This document shows, piece by piece, positions 16,443-26,165 of a DNA stretch of 64,000 bases. Position 1 is the stretch's first letter. Each line of letters begins with the position of its first letter. This DNA comes from Bacillota bacterium (GTDB lineage: Bacteria; Bacillota; Clostridia; Tissierellales; Tissierellaceae). The position numbers and the translations under genes are program-made. The stretch lies in the NCBI GenBank assembly GCA_023388495.1, contig JAEWGC010000018.1:35470-99469 (forward strand). Reading direction: 5' to 3'. Under the pieces are notes generated by a model. It saw only the letters and a program-made list of their open reading frames with translations, had not been told where the DNA came from and made no database searches.

Positions 16443-18083
16443 TCATGCCCTAATATCTTTAAGGATTGTAATATTCTTTCCCATATCTTTAGCTCTATAA
16501 AGTTCCTTATCAGCAATTTCCATTATATTTGATATTGATTTGAAATCTGATCTAATGCCTATTACTCCTCCCACACTTATAGTCACAGGCCTTTTCTCTT
16601 CTCCGTCCATATAGTAAAGACCAACTTCTTCAACCTCAGTACGAATAAGATTACCTAATTTCGATGCATCCTCATAGTTTATAGAAGTAGAAATATATAC
16701 AAACTCCTCTCCTCCATATCTTCCAAAGCTATCAGACCTACTAATCTGGATTTTCCTTATACACTCTGCAATCTTCTTTAGACATATATCTCCTTCGGCA
16801 TGTCCCCAATAATCGTTATATTTTTTAAAGTTATCTATATCCATCATAAATAAGACTATAGAATGTTCCTTTGAGGATATTTCTTCTATAAATTTTTTAA
16901 GATATATGTTAATACTTCTTCTATTTGATATTCCCGTTAGTTCGTCTTCATAAGCTTTCTTTTCCAGTATTTCATTTGCCAATTTTATCTTTTCTATTTC
17001 CTTTTTTTGTCTGGTTATTTCCTTTTCAAGTCTATTTCTTATCTGCTCAAATTCATCTGTGTCCTTAATATTTCTAAATTCTATATTTAATATCTCTAGT
17101 TTAGTCCTAAGACTTGAACTCATAATTTCCTTGTTAACATTAGAGTATTTCTTGTAAAGTTCAAGGGCATTTTTGTAATCCCCTTCATCTTCATGATACT
17201 CAGAAATAAGCTTATAAACTTGACAAAGTTTCTTCTTAGATCCAACCTTCTCTGCAAATTCAATTGCTTTTTCATAAAAATACAAGACCTTCCGTGATCT
17301 ACTGCCTATGTACAACTTAGCTATATTAATTAGTACATCTATTACATAATATTTATTGCTTATATCTTCCAATCTTTCATAGGATTTTAAATAGTATTCT
17401 TCAGCTTTTTCGAAATCTCCTATTGCAAAATAAACCTTTCCTATTCTATTTTCAATATCTCCTAAGTTTACCATATCATTTGTATCAGAAAGTATATTAT
17501 GACTTTTGTTGTATACCTCAAGAGCTATCTCAAATTCTCTTTTATCGAAATGAATTTCACCTATATTCCCCAATATGGCAGCATGGTTTAAAGAATAATT
17601 GTTTGCAACAACAATATCAACAGCCTTTTCATAATACTCCATTGCCTTGTCATATATCTCTGACTCTCGATATATCTCCCCAATATTGTTTAAAACACTA
17701 CTGAGTAAAAAATCATCCCTATTACGTTCTAGTAGATCAGTTACCTTGAGAAAACATTTTAGTGATTCCTCATACATTGAGCTATAAAAATATGCAATCC
17801 CTATTAGATTCAAGGCCTTTATCTGACCGGGAATATGTTCTTTATCCTTAAATATTGTAAGTGCTCTATAGGAATAATCAAGCATACTACTGCCATCTGA
17901 CTTTACTCTACTGGAAAGGGACATGCCAATAAGAGCATAACCTTCTTCAAGTATTAGATAGTTTGTCTTAGCCAAATTATAGGCCTCTTGGCATATTTCC
18001 ATAGACTTGTCTGGATATACTGATGCTATGCTTTTTGCATAGTCTAGTTTACTATATATTTCCTTTGATACTATCTTTTTCAT
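16443..18083 (-). CDS. TPR-repeat diguanylate cyclase (GGDEF)
   Basis: The 546-residue, apparently cytoplasmic protein has about seven tetratricopeptide repeats (residues 20-320), a coiled coil (about 340-380) and a GGDEF domain (about 385-545). The active site RYGGEEF is intact, so it should make cyclic di-GMP from two GTP. Eight residues before it the sequence is SRSD, so the RxxD product-inhibition site seems absent. The TPRs probably bind a protein or peptide signal. The in-frame ATG at 18119 lacks a ribosome site and lies next to a likely promoter (TTGTGG-N17-TATAAC), so the start at 18083, behind AAGGA, is preferred. Confidence 0.85.
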   Translation of the reverse strand: MKKIVSKEIYSKLDYAKSIASVYPDKSMEICQEAYNLAKTNYLILEEGYALIGMSLSSRVKSDGSSMLDYSYRALTIFKDKEHIPGQIKALNLIGIAYFYSSMYEESLKCFLKVTDLLERNRDDFLLSSVLNNIGEIYRESEIYDKAMEYYEKAVDIVVANNYSLNHAAILGNIGEIHFDKREFEIALEVYNKSHNILSDTNDMVNLGDIENRIGKVYFAIGDFEKAEEYYLKSYERLEDISNKYYVIDVLINIAKLYIGSRSRKVLYFYEKAIEFAEKVGSKKKLCQVYKLISEYHEDEGDYKNALELYKKYSNVNKEIMSSSLRTKLEILNIEFRNIKDTDEFEQIRNRLEKEITRQKKEIEKIKLANEILEKKAYEDELTGISNRRSINIYLKKFIEEISSKEHSIVLFMMDIDNFKKYNDYWGHAEGDICLKKIAECIRKIQISRSDSFGRYGGEEFVYISTSINYEDASKLGNLIRTEVEEVGLYYMDGEEKRPVTISVGGVIGIRSDFKSISNIMEIADKELYRAKDMGKNITILKDIRA

Positions 18084-18409
18084 GGCTATCAAATCCTTAA
18101 TTAAGAAATTTTTTCTCATTGTCTAATTATGTTATAATTATATCCTTTTTCTGCCACAAATCACAGTGTGATAATGAAAAATTATAATGTTTCTAATATG
18201 GTATTCCTAGATTTATCAATTTTCTTAAAATCATTAATATTTATCTGTGATAATATTAGTCATAATCTAAGTTATTACTAAAATTTAATAATTTCCTTAA
18301 AGGAAAAAAGAGTTGTTTGTCGAATATAAATATTAATCAATCTCAATTTTTTTGGAGATTTTACTGTCACTAAATTATATAAATATACAAACTACATAAG
18401 GAGAACTTC
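18084..18409. other. Divergent intergenic region between GGDEF and phosphatase genes
   Basis: This stretch separates two divergent signalling genes. On the minus strand TTGTGG and TATAAC are spaced by 17 bases near 18140-18165. On the plus strand only AT-rich sequence, a small AATCTC/GAGATT hairpin (18339-18360) and an AAGGAG ribosome site are visible. No gene is seen. Confidence 0.5.
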
Positions 18410-20095
18410 ATGAATATTCTAAAAACAAAATTGTTTGATAAAATTAAAAAATACGATAAAGTAATATTTGTTTTTATATTTTCAATAATTATATATTTCA
18501 TTGCTGCATTTTATAATAATGTATTTGTTAATATTATGTCTGTGGCAAACTATTTGACATGGCATACTATCTTTGAATTTGCTAGTATACTGGTGTCATT
18601 TTCATTATTTACGGTTACATATTTTGTTTATGAAGAATCTGCAAATCTGAGGATAATAATGTTTGGCTGTGCATTTCTGACTATGGGTTGTCTTGATGCA
18701 TTCCATACATTTAGCTACAAAGGAATGGCAGATTTTTTCATTGTCAATGATACAGCAAACAGGGCAACGACATTATGGATCCTTTCAAGGCTATTTGGAG
18801 GTTTAGGATTTATGTCAGCTATTATTATTCCTTCGGATATTATTTGTAATATTAAAAAAGAATTTTTTGTAGCAGTAACAACTGTATTTACGGTTACACT
18901 ATTTTTCATAGTAACCTATTATCCTAGTTTTTTTCCTGCCATGTTCATAGAAGGAAAAGGACTTACCAATATTAAAATACTCATGGAATATCTCATAATA
19001 TTAATTCTTGTAGTAACTTTTATAATGGTTGTAATTGAATATAGAAAAACAAACTCTAATAGAGAATATATGTTTATGATAGCTCTTATACTATTAATTT
19101 TTAGCGAGTTTGCATTTACTAATTATGGAAGTATCTATGATGCCTTTAATTACATAGGTCATTTATATAAAGTAGTATCTTATATCATATTATATAAAGC
19201 CATATATATAGAAAATGTAAGTGCTCCATATAGAGAAATGAAAAGAACTAGAAATCAATTAAAAAAATATTCAGATAACCTTAATATGATAGTAAAAAAA
19301 AGAACCCAAGAACTTGAAGAATTGAATAAGGTATTGTTAACTGATATTGAGTATGCAAAAGAAATGCAACGTTGCTTGCTACCTGCACAAATGCCTCAAG
19401 ATATTTCAGTATCTTTTCATGCGGAATATTTTTCTGCTGAACGTCTCAGTGGAGACTTTTATAATATTATTAAGCTGGATGAGAATAATATCGCAGTCTA
19501 TATAGGGGATGTGTCTGGCCATGGTGTTTCCGCCGCCATGCTAACAGTATTTGCTAATCAGAATGTTATACCATTAAAAGAAAAAGAGGATTTATCTGAA
19601 GAAATTATAGAACCAGGATTCGTTTTAAAAACCATTTATAAAAGCTTTAATAAAACAAATATTAACGATGAAAAATATATATTAATGCTTTATGGTGTTT
19701 ATAATATTAAAAGTAAATGTTTCATATATGCATCAGCAGGAATTAATGTATCACCATATATTATTAAAAAATCAGGTAAGATATTTACAATGGATGTTAA
19801 AGGATTCCCAATCTGCAAGTTTGGAGATTATATCTCTCCATTTTATGATAACAGAAACATTCAGCTAGAATCAGGTGATAAAATTTTGTTTTATTCTGAT
19901 GGCTTAGTTGAAGCTAAGAACAAAAACGGAGAGATATACGGCCAACATAAATTGGAAGACTTTTTAAAAAAGAATTATAATTTAAATTCAACTGAACTTA
20001 ATATTGCTATTAAAAACAACTTATTCAATCACATAGGATATGGTGAAAAACTAATGGATGATGTAACATTTATAATTATGGAGATAATAAGATAA
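18410..20095 (+). CDS. Membrane-sensor SpoIIE-type protein phosphatase
   Basis: The 561-residue protein has an N-terminal MASE3-like membrane sensor with about seven hydrophobic segments (residues 18-265; note LTWHTIFEFASI and CLDAFHTFSYKGM). A coiled coil follows (about 270-310), then a PPM/SpoIIE serine phosphatase domain (about 325-560). Metal-binding motifs are SGDFYNII, IGDVSGHGVSAAM and SDGLVEAKN. Such proteins dephosphorylate anti-anti-sigma factors and thereby release alternative sigma factors. No STAS or anti-sigma gene is adjacent, so the target is elsewhere. An AAGGAGAA ribosome site fixes the start. Confidence 0.87.
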   Translation: MNILKTKLFDKIKKYDKVIFVFIFSIIIYFIAAFYNNVFVNIMSVANYLTWHTIFEFASILVSFSLFTVTYFVYEESANLRIIMFGCAFLTMGCLDAFHTFSYKGMADFFIVNDTANRATTLWILSRLFGGLGFMSAIIIPSDIICNIKKEFFVAVTTVFTVTLFFIVTYYPSFFPAMFIEGKGLTNIKILMEYLIILILVVTFIMVVIEYRKTNSNREYMFMIALILLIFSEFAFTNYGSIYDAFNYIGHLYKVVSYIILYKAIYIENVSAPYREMKRTRNQLKKYSDNLNMIVKKRTQELEELNKVLLTDIEYAKEMQRCLLPAQMPQDISVSFHAEYFSAERLSGDFYNIIKLDENNIAVYIGDVSGHGVSAAMLTVFANQNVIPLKEKEDLSEEIIEPGFVLKTIYKSFNKTNINDEKYILMLYGVYNIKSKCFIYASAGINVSPYIIKKSGKIFTMDVKGFPICKFGDYISPFYDNRNIQLESGDKILFYSDGLVEAKNKNGEIYGQHKLEDFLKKNYNLNSTELNIAIKNNLFNHIGYGEKLMDDVTFIIMEIIR

Positions 20096-20116
20096 GCTCT
20101 TTGCTTCACCTGAATC

Positions 20117-20164
20117 CATTTTTTCTAACTTATCAAACATAATCATCTGATTATCATTAAGAAC
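20117..20164 (-). pseudogene. Short remnant copy of the 89-residue coiled-coil gene
   Basis: The minus strand encodes VLNDNQMIMFDKLEKM, matching ILNDNQMIIFDKLEKI of the gene at 28310-28579. At the DNA level about 48 bases align, including a run of 26 identical bases (20141-20166 region). No start codon or complete frame remains, so this is a fragment left by duplication or deletion. Confidence 0.7.
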
Positions 20165-20180
20165 TAAAAAGTGAATTTAC

Positions 20181-20258
20181 ATGATTGAAATTAATCTTAA
20201 ATTGCTATATAATAAAGAATCTGATTGGATAGACTATATATTGAAGAGCTTATCATAA
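20181..20258 (+). CDS. Putative 25-residue leader peptide of the ABC-F gene
   Basis: ATG at 20181 opens a 25-codon frame (MIEINLKLLYNKESDW...) whose last codons and TAA lie inside the first arm and loop of a terminator hairpin. This is the arrangement used for ribosome-stalling attenuation of antibiotic-resistance ABC-F genes. The ribosome site is weak, so translation is uncertain. Confidence 0.45.
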   Translation: MIEINLKLLYNKESDWIDYILKSLS

Positions 20259-20268
20259 GCTCTTTTTA
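20244..20268 (+). terminator. Leader terminator (attenuator) before the ABC-F gene
   Basis: A perfect nine-base-pair stem AAGAGCTTA/TAAGCTCTT with a three-base loop is followed by TTTAATT. It lies 22 bases before the ABC-F start codon, inside that gene's own leader and overlapping a short open frame, so it most likely attenuates ABC-F transcription. Confidence 0.7.
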
Positions 20269-20290
20269 ATTGATGAAAAGAGGTAATAAT

Positions 20291-22030
20291 ATGATAAAAG
20301 TTGATAACTTATCTTACTCATTTCCGCAGAAAGATCTTTTTAATAAGATTTCATTTGAAATAGAAGAAGGTCAACACTGCGTTTTTATTGGACAAAGCGG
20401 CATTGGGAAAAGTACACTAATAGATATAATTATAGATCCGGAAAGTTACATGTTTGATGGAAAGTTACTGATAGACCCTAACTGTAGAATTGGGTATGTA
20501 AGCCAATTCTCACAACTAGATAAGACAAAAGAAATTACAGTTTTCGAATATCTTGGAGAGAGATTTATTAAGCTGCAAAATCAATTAAATAATATTTACA
20601 CTAAAATGGAGTCAGCTTCGGATATGGATTCTGTATTAGAAGAATACCAACAAGCTGTAGATGCATTTAATGCAATAGATGGAGATAATTTCGAAAGCCT
20701 TATTAATAAGAAACTTAATCTTGCAAACCTAATTAATCATAAGGATAAGTTAATATCTGAACTTAGTGGCGGTGAATTCAAACTTATTCAAGTAATTAAG
20801 GAATCTCTTAATAATCCAGATTTAATGATTATGGATGAGCCTGATGTATTTTTAGACTTTGAAAACCTTAAGGCACTTAAAAACCTAATAAATTCCCATA
20901 AAGGGACATTACTAGTTATTACGCACAACAGATATCTACTGAATCATTGTTTTAATAAAATTTTACATCTCGAAAACATGGAAATACAAGAATTTGACGG
21001 AAGATATATTGACTATAACTTCGAATTACTTCAAACCAAAATTGAGTTACAAGAACTAGCTACTGCTGATGATGAAGAAATTAAGCGAAATGAGATCTTA
21101 TTAGAAAAACTTAGATTTAACGCAAATCAAGATGCTGAAGCTGCTAAAGGAAAATCAGTAAATGCTAGAGCCAAGATTTTAGAAAGATTAGAAGCACGTA
21201 GAATTAAAGCACCATTTTTAGCGATTAAAGAACCCTATATACATTTTGCTACTGATGATGAAATCGAAGATAAAATTATTCTTAAAGTAAATAATTATAG
21301 TCTAACTTTCGATGATCTACTTCTACAAAATGTTAACTTTGAGATAAATTCTAATGATAAGGTAGCCATTATTGGTCCAAATGGGACAGGAAAAACTACT
21401 TTATTAAAAGAAATTTTCGGTAATAATAATGATGCCATTGAAATTAATAGTGATGTTTCAATAGCTTATTTATCCCAGCTTCAAGGAGAAACATTAAATG
21501 AATCTAATACAATAGCTGATGAGTTCTTCGATGCAGGATTTAAAACTTATGATGAAATTAAATCCTGTATTTCAAACTATGGCTTTGATAAAGAAATGAT
21601 TAATCAAAAAATAGGGGCTTTATCTGGTGGAGAAAAAAACATGCTTCAATTAGCTAAAATTTCTAATAAAAAAGCAAACATGTTGTTACTTGATGAGTCC
21701 ACAAGCCATTTAGACACCTACTCACAAATCGCACTGGAAAAAGCTATTGAAAATTATAAAGGTGCAATTCTAATGATTTCTCATGATTACTATACTATCA
21801 TAAATTGTATGGATTATGTTTTAATCATTGAAGATAAGACAATTAGAAAAATGAGTATGCGTAAATTTAGAAAGATGATTTATGATAGTCATTTTGATAA
21901 AGACTATTTAGAAATTGAACAGAAGAAAAAATTGGTTGAAACCAAAATTGAATTGACCTTAAAAGATAATGATTTTGAGTATGCAAAAGTCTTATCTGAA
22001 GAGTTAGTAAGTCTAATTAAATTACTGTAA
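20291..22030 (+). CDS. ABC-F family ATPase, possible ribosome-protection protein
   Basis: The 579-residue protein has two ATP-binding cassettes and no membrane segments, as in ABC-F proteins that act on the ribosome. Cassette 1 has GQSGIGKST, LSGGE and MIMDEPDVFLDF. A charged linker (about 235-300) joins it to cassette 2 with GPNGTGKTT, LSGGEKNMLQLAKI and LLLDESTSHLD. Both catalytic Glu residues are present. The D-loop of cassette 1 (FLDF) departs from the usual NHLD. The C-terminal extension is charged. The leader attenuator suggests antibiotic-inducible expression, typical of resistance ABC-Fs, but the drug class cannot be told. ATG at 20291 is chosen for its AAAAGAGGT ribosome site over TTG/ATG codons just upstream. 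Confidence 0.83.
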   Translation: MIKVDNLSYSFPQKDLFNKISFEIEEGQHCVFIGQSGIGKSTLIDIIIDPESYMFDGKLLIDPNCRIGYVSQFSQLDKTKEITVFEYLGERFIKLQNQLNNIYTKMESASDMDSVLEEYQQAVDAFNAIDGDNFESLINKKLNLANLINHKDKLISELSGGEFKLIQVIKESLNNPDLMIMDEPDVFLDFENLKALKNLINSHKGTLLVITHNRYLLNHCFNKILHLENMEIQEFDGRYIDYNFELLQTKIELQELATADDEEIKRNEILLEKLRFNANQDAEAAKGKSVNARAKILERLEARRIKAPFLAIKEPYIHFATDDEIEDKIILKVNNYSLTFDDLLLQNVNFEINSNDKVAIIGPNGTGKTTLLKEIFGNNNDAIEINSDVSIAYLSQLQGETLNESNTIADEFFDAGFKTYDEIKSCISNYGFDKEMINQKIGALSGGEKNMLQLAKISNKKANMLLLDESTSHLDTYSQIALEKAIENYKGAILMISHDYYTIINCMDYVLIIEDKTIRKMSMRKFRKMIYDSHFDKDYLEIEQKKKLVETKIELTLKDNDFEYAKVLSEELVSLIKLL

Positions 22031-22054
22031 ATTAAAAAAGGCAGTATAAATTAA

Positions 22055-22083
22055 ACGGTACTCATAACCACTCTGAGTACCGT
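22055..22083 (+). terminator. Rho-independent terminator of the ABC-F gene
   Basis: A perfect ten-base-pair stem ACGGTACTCA/TGAGTACCGT with a nine-base loop is followed by GTTTCTT. It lies 24 bases after the ABC-F stop codon. Confidence 0.75.
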
Positions 22084-22140
22084 GTTTCTTAACTATACCT
22101 ATATTGGCTTAATAACAAGCTTATACAAACAAATCTTTTC

Positions 22141-23445
22141 CTATTTCACATTTTCAGCTATAGTTTTAAGCATTTCATCTATTTCATTTTTACTAATCCA
22201 TTTTCCCCTTACCATGACTCCCTCAATCTTTTTCATATTAGATATATCTTCTAATGGATTTTCATCTAATAGTATTAAATCAGCATTTTTACCTACCTCA
22301 ACAGTACCAGATGCGTCTAGAACATTTAAGAATTCAGCTGCATCATAGGTTCCTGTTTTTATAGCTTCATAAGGGGTAAGCCCAGCCTTGACTAAATTGT
22401 ATAGTTCATCATGAATTGAAAATCCAGGTATTATAAATGGGTTATTTGCATCTGTTCCTAATAGTATTCTTCCTCCTTTATCATATAATTTTTTAGCGAT
22501 AATTTTATTCTTATCTATTTTTGATTGATACGCTACTCTATAAACTTCTATTTCTTCTTCTGGATAATCCAATCTTTCCTCCCAGATTTTGATCCACATA
22601 GGATGAACATAATCTATCCCTTCTAATTCTTCCTTATCTAATGCTCTATTAAACATCTCATAGACAACTATTGTAGGACAATTCCAGATATTGTTTTCTA
22701 TGGTTATGTCATATAGTTTATCACTGTCAATATAATTATCTAAATGTTCTATGGATCGTTGACCTGATTGTAATGCCTTTTCTATGTTTACAGAATCTGG
22801 TATATGTCCTACTACAGGAATATCTTCTTTTTTAGCTGCTGCAATAATTGAATCATAAACTTCCTCTGTTAATCTCTCATATATTTTAATAAAATCATAA
22901 TCCATTTTCTTATATCTGCTAACCCACAATTCTGCATGTTCTGGCATTGTTATAACAGTTGAGTCAGGCCATATTGGAGGCTTTCCATCTATTATAGGAC
23001 TAGCTATATATAGACGTGGCCCTAAAACCTCTTCCTGCTCAATCTTTCCCCTCAACAATAATTTACTGGAATTACCAAACATATCTCTTACAGTGGTAAC
23101 TCCATTAGCTAAATATAGTATAAGTTCATCCTCTAGCCACAAATGAACATGCATGTCGGTTAAACCTGGTACAAGATATTTACCCTTACCATCAATAACT
23201 ATTGAATTTTTAGGTGCTCTTGTTTTCCAAGGTTTACCTATCTTAACTATATTTCCATCTTTAATCACTACGTTATAACCCTCTAATATGGTTTCCGTAT
23301 TCATAGGTATAATATTTACATTTTTAAAAAGAGTTAATGAAGGGTCATTATTTAATTCATTACAGCCAACATTTAAAAAAGCAGAAATTATCATTAAACA
23401 AATAAGTAAAAATATTTTTAAATTACGATTTGTTATAAACATCAT
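22141..23445 (-). CDS. Amidohydrolase lipoprotein (imidazolonepropionase-like)
   Basis: The 434-residue protein begins with a signal peptide and lipobox (SAFLNVGC), so it should be anchored outside the membrane. The amidohydrolase metal centre is visible: HxH in LTDMHVHLWLE, then VVGHIPD, SIEHLDNY and LLGTDANNP. The C-terminal beta-sandwich (GKNADLILLDENPLEDI) is typical. Exported members of this family hydrolyse peptides or other amide bonds; the substrate here is unknown. It is monocistronic with an AAGGGGG ribosome site in front of two adjacent ATG codons. Confidence 0.83.
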   Translation of the reverse strand: MMFITNRNLKIFLLICLMIISAFLNVGCNELNNDPSLTLFKNVNIIPMNTETILEGYNVVIKDGNIVKIGKPWKTRAPKNSIVIDGKGKYLVPGLTDMHVHLWLEDELILYLANGVTTVRDMFGNSSKLLLRGKIEQEEVLGPRLYIASPIIDGKPPIWPDSTVITMPEHAELWVSRYKKMDYDFIKIYERLTEEVYDSIIAAAKKEDIPVVGHIPDSVNIEKALQSGQRSIEHLDNYIDSDKLYDITIENNIWNCPTIVVYEMFNRALDKEELEGIDYVHPMWIKIWEERLDYPEEEIEVYRVAYQSKIDKNKIIAKKLYDKGGRILLGTDANNPFIIPGFSIHDELYNLVKAGLTPYEAIKTGTYDAAEFLNVLDASGTVEVGKNADLILLDENPLEDISNMKKIEGVMVRGKWISKNEIDEMLKTIAENVK

Positions 23446-23670
23446 TATCCCCCTTACATATTAAACTGGAACATGTTGATAGGTACTGCCCCTTACTAAT
23501 CTTTATTCCCTTTGATAATTCTTAATGCTATGTTATACGGAAAAACTCAATTAATTTTTGTCTTTGTTCATTATCTATATTTTTTCTATTATGAGCTTAA
23601 TAACCAGTAAATTTCACTTAATAAAAAATTTGCAGGATGACCTATAGATATAATTCTAGTTAAGTACTTT

Positions 23671-23700
23671 AAAAGAGAAGTCAGCTTGAACTTCCCTTTT
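23671..23700 (-). terminator. Rho-independent terminator of argS
   Basis: A nine-base-pair stem AAGGGAAGT/ACTTCTCTT with one G-U pair is followed by TTAAAG on the minus strand, about 70 bases after the argS stop codon. Confidence 0.6.
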
Positions 23701-23770
23701 TGAATATTTTACAATATTTTTTTATTTGTTTATTGCACATAAGATTTTATTCAATTCTGGTGTATTTCAT

Positions 23771-25534
23771 TTACATCTTATCTGGCACTTCCATTCCAAG
23801 TAAGTCAAGAGAAGTTTCTAAAATATTTTTTGTTAAAGTAATAAGACTTAACCAAGAGTTTTTCTTTTCAATATTTTCTTCACTTATAATTTTATTTTCA
23901 TGATAAAATCTATTGAAAAGATTAGACAAATCATAAATATATTCACATAGCTTATTTGGTGCTTTTTCTAAGAAACTAAACTCTACTGCCTCATTGAATT
24001 TTGAGAGCTTTAACATTAAATCTCTTTCACCCTGACTATATGGTTCATGTATCACATCTGCACTATGCATTTTTTCCTCACTAGCTTTTCTCAAAATGGA
24101 CTTAATTCTAACAGTAGTGTATAAAATATATGGTCCTGTATTCCCTTCAAAAGATGAGAATTTTTCTATGTCAAATATATAGTCTTTTGTAACTTGATTA
24201 GATAAATCTCCATACTTTAATGCAGACAATCCAACCTTTCTTGCTATATCATATATTTCTCTTTCAGTAAAACCTTTGTTTTCATCCAGTTTGTTAACTA
24301 CACTATCTTGAATTATTCTAATCAAATCCTGTAGCCTCATAACGCCACCTTCTCTAGTTTTAAAAGGTTTACCATCTTTACCATTCATTGTTCCAAAACC
24401 AATAAAATCAAAGGATAGACTTTCATTTACAATTCTTGTTTTTTTAGCACATCTAAAAACCTGTTCAAAATGTAGTCCCTGTCTTTTATCAACAACATAT
24501 ATTATCTGATCCGGATTGTAATCCTTTACTCTTTGCCAAATAGTAGCAAGGTCTGTAGTACTATATAATATAGCACCATCTGATTTCAGTATTATTATTG
24601 GTGGAATCGTATAAGTGTCTGTTTCTTTGGCAACATCTATAACTAATGCTCCTTCGCTTTCATAGGTATAGTTATTTTCTTTTAGATAATTTACCATTTC
24701 ATCAATATATTCATCACTATCACTTTCCCCCATCCAAAGGTCAAACTCTACATTTAAAGCACTATAATTTTTCTTCAGATCCTCTACAGAGACATTTAAA
24801 ATATGTTTCCAAAGTGCTATATAACCTTTTCTTCCATTTTGTAACTCAAAGGTAGCTTTTCGAGCTTCTTCCATGGCTTCACTATTGCTTTTTGCTAGGG
24901 AGCTTGCCGCTGGATATATTTCCTCAAGTTCATCTATTGTAAAAGGAGCCTCCTCAGGATACTCACCTTTATAAGCCTCAATAAAATAAGGCAATTCTGG
25001 CATACGTCTTCTAATTTCAGATATTACCATTCCTATTTGCAAACCCCAATCACCTAAATGAACGTCACCTATGACATTGTGTCCTAGAAATCTGGAAATT
25101 CTCTTTATTGCTTCACCAATAATTGCAGTTCTAAGATGACCAACATGAAGAGGTTTAGCAACATTTGCTCCACCATAATCTACTATAATTGTCATAGGAT
25201 TAACTGGCTCAGAACAACCATACTTCTTATCTTTGCTCATATCATTTATGTAGTCAACTAAGAAGCTATCCTTTATATTTATGTTTATAAAACCTGGACC
25301 AGCAGAAGAAACATCTTTAAAAACATTATCATTTTTCAATATTTTTAATATCTCATCAGCAATTTGTGTAGGTGACGTCTTATATTTTTTAGATGCAGGC
25401 AGGGCTCCATTACATTGGAATTGACACAAATCAGGACGATTGGATGTTGTAACATTACCAAAATTTCTTTCGTATCCACATTGTTCAAAAGCATCCTCAA
25501 CTATTCTACTTAATATCTTTATCAACTTTTCCAT
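23771..25534 (-). CDS. argS: Arginyl-tRNA synthetase
   Basis: The 587-residue class I synthetase charges tRNA-Arg. The HIGH-type motif appears as PLHVGHLRTA near residue 135, preceded by VDYGGANVAK. The KMSK region is replaced by KPFKTREGG, as usual for many ArgRS enzymes. The C-terminal anticodon-binding DALR-type domain includes YILYTTVRIKSIL and NRFYHENKI. The gene is monocistronic and preceded by a T-box leader that should sense uncharged tRNA-Arg. Confidence 0.95.
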   Translation of the reverse strand: MEKLIKILSRIVEDAFEQCGYERNFGNVTTSNRPDLCQFQCNGALPASKKYKTSPTQIADEILKILKNDNVFKDVSSAGPGFININIKDSFLVDYINDMSKDKKYGCSEPVNPMTIIVDYGGANVAKPLHVGHLRTAIIGEAIKRISRFLGHNVIGDVHLGDWGLQIGMVISEIRRRMPELPYFIEAYKGEYPEEAPFTIDELEEIYPAASSLAKSNSEAMEEARKATFELQNGRKGYIALWKHILNVSVEDLKKNYSALNVEFDLWMGESDSDEYIDEMVNYLKENNYTYESEGALVIDVAKETDTYTIPPIIILKSDGAILYSTTDLATIWQRVKDYNPDQIIYVVDKRQGLHFEQVFRCAKKTRIVNESLSFDFIGFGTMNGKDGKPFKTREGGVMRLQDLIRIIQDSVVNKLDENKGFTEREIYDIARKVGLSALKYGDLSNQVTKDYIFDIEKFSSFEGNTGPYILYTTVRIKSILRKASEEKMHSADVIHEPYSQGERDLMLKLSKFNEAVEFSFLEKAPNKLCEYIYDLSNLFNRFYHENKIISEENIEKKNSWLSLITLTKNILETSLDLLGMEVPDKM

Positions 25535-25602
25535 AAGCTACCTCCTTATATTCAAATATATTTGATGTTCAACAAATCAAATTATTACTATATTTATAAT
25601 GA

Positions 25603-25840
25603 CAAAAAACCCGTCTCATAAACTGAGACGGGTGTAATTCCGCGGTACCACTCAAATTGACATATAGTCCACTCAAATACTTTAACGTAGTTAACGTATT
25701 ATCCTCGCAATAGCTCAGACATCTTCTCCGAGGTCCTCTTCACCATTAGCTTTATTGCAAGACTCTCACTCTATTCTTGCTCGCTGTTAGAAATCTAAAT
25801 GGTTACTCTCCTCTTCCTAGAATTTCCAACTTTATTAATT
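25603..25840 (-). promoter_or_regulatory. T-box riboswitch of argS
   Basis: The minus-strand leader contains the T-box core GGTACCGCGGAATTACACC (tRNA acceptor-binding antiterminator), followed by the terminator stem ACCCGTCTCA/TGAGACGGGT (25609-25633) and six Ts. Upstream is a long Stem I, closed by GAGG/CCTC. An arginine codon AGG (25735-25737) lies in the 3' side of the probable specifier loop, in the context GAAG-AGG-ACC. Uncharged tRNA-Arg should favour read-through. The exact specifier is inferred. Confidence 0.9.
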
Positions 25841-25847
25841 GATATTT

Positions 25848-25876
25848 ATAATATATTATATATTCGGGAAAGTCAA
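25848..25876 (-). promoter_or_regulatory. Sigma-A promoter of argS
   Basis: The minus strand has TTGACT (25871-25876) and TATTAT (25848-25853) spaced by 17 bases, just upstream of the T-box leader. Confidence 0.7.
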
Positions 25877-26164
25877 TAGATATTTTGAATAATCAACATG
25901 TATTAGACAGTTTTTTAAGGTTATGTAATTTGTATTATCTAGAGCCTAAATTACTTATTAATTTATCTATCATAGTTTATGTTGATCTAATTCCTTTTAT
26001 TTAATATCACCAATTATGACACCTTAAATTAATTAAAGTTATTCGTTTCTATTTTAATTATGATTTCCCAAACAGTTGTTTATTAATAGTAAAATAAGTA
26101 ATGAACTTCTATATTAGAACATATATAAATTCTAAAAGCTTCCTTTACTTATGATACAGTAGTC
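25877..26164. other. Intergenic region without visible gene
   Basis: This AT-rich stretch lies between the argS promoter and the S41 peptidase gene. I see no open frame of useful size, no RNA gene and no clear repeat. Confidence 0.5.
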
Positions 26165-26165
26165 C

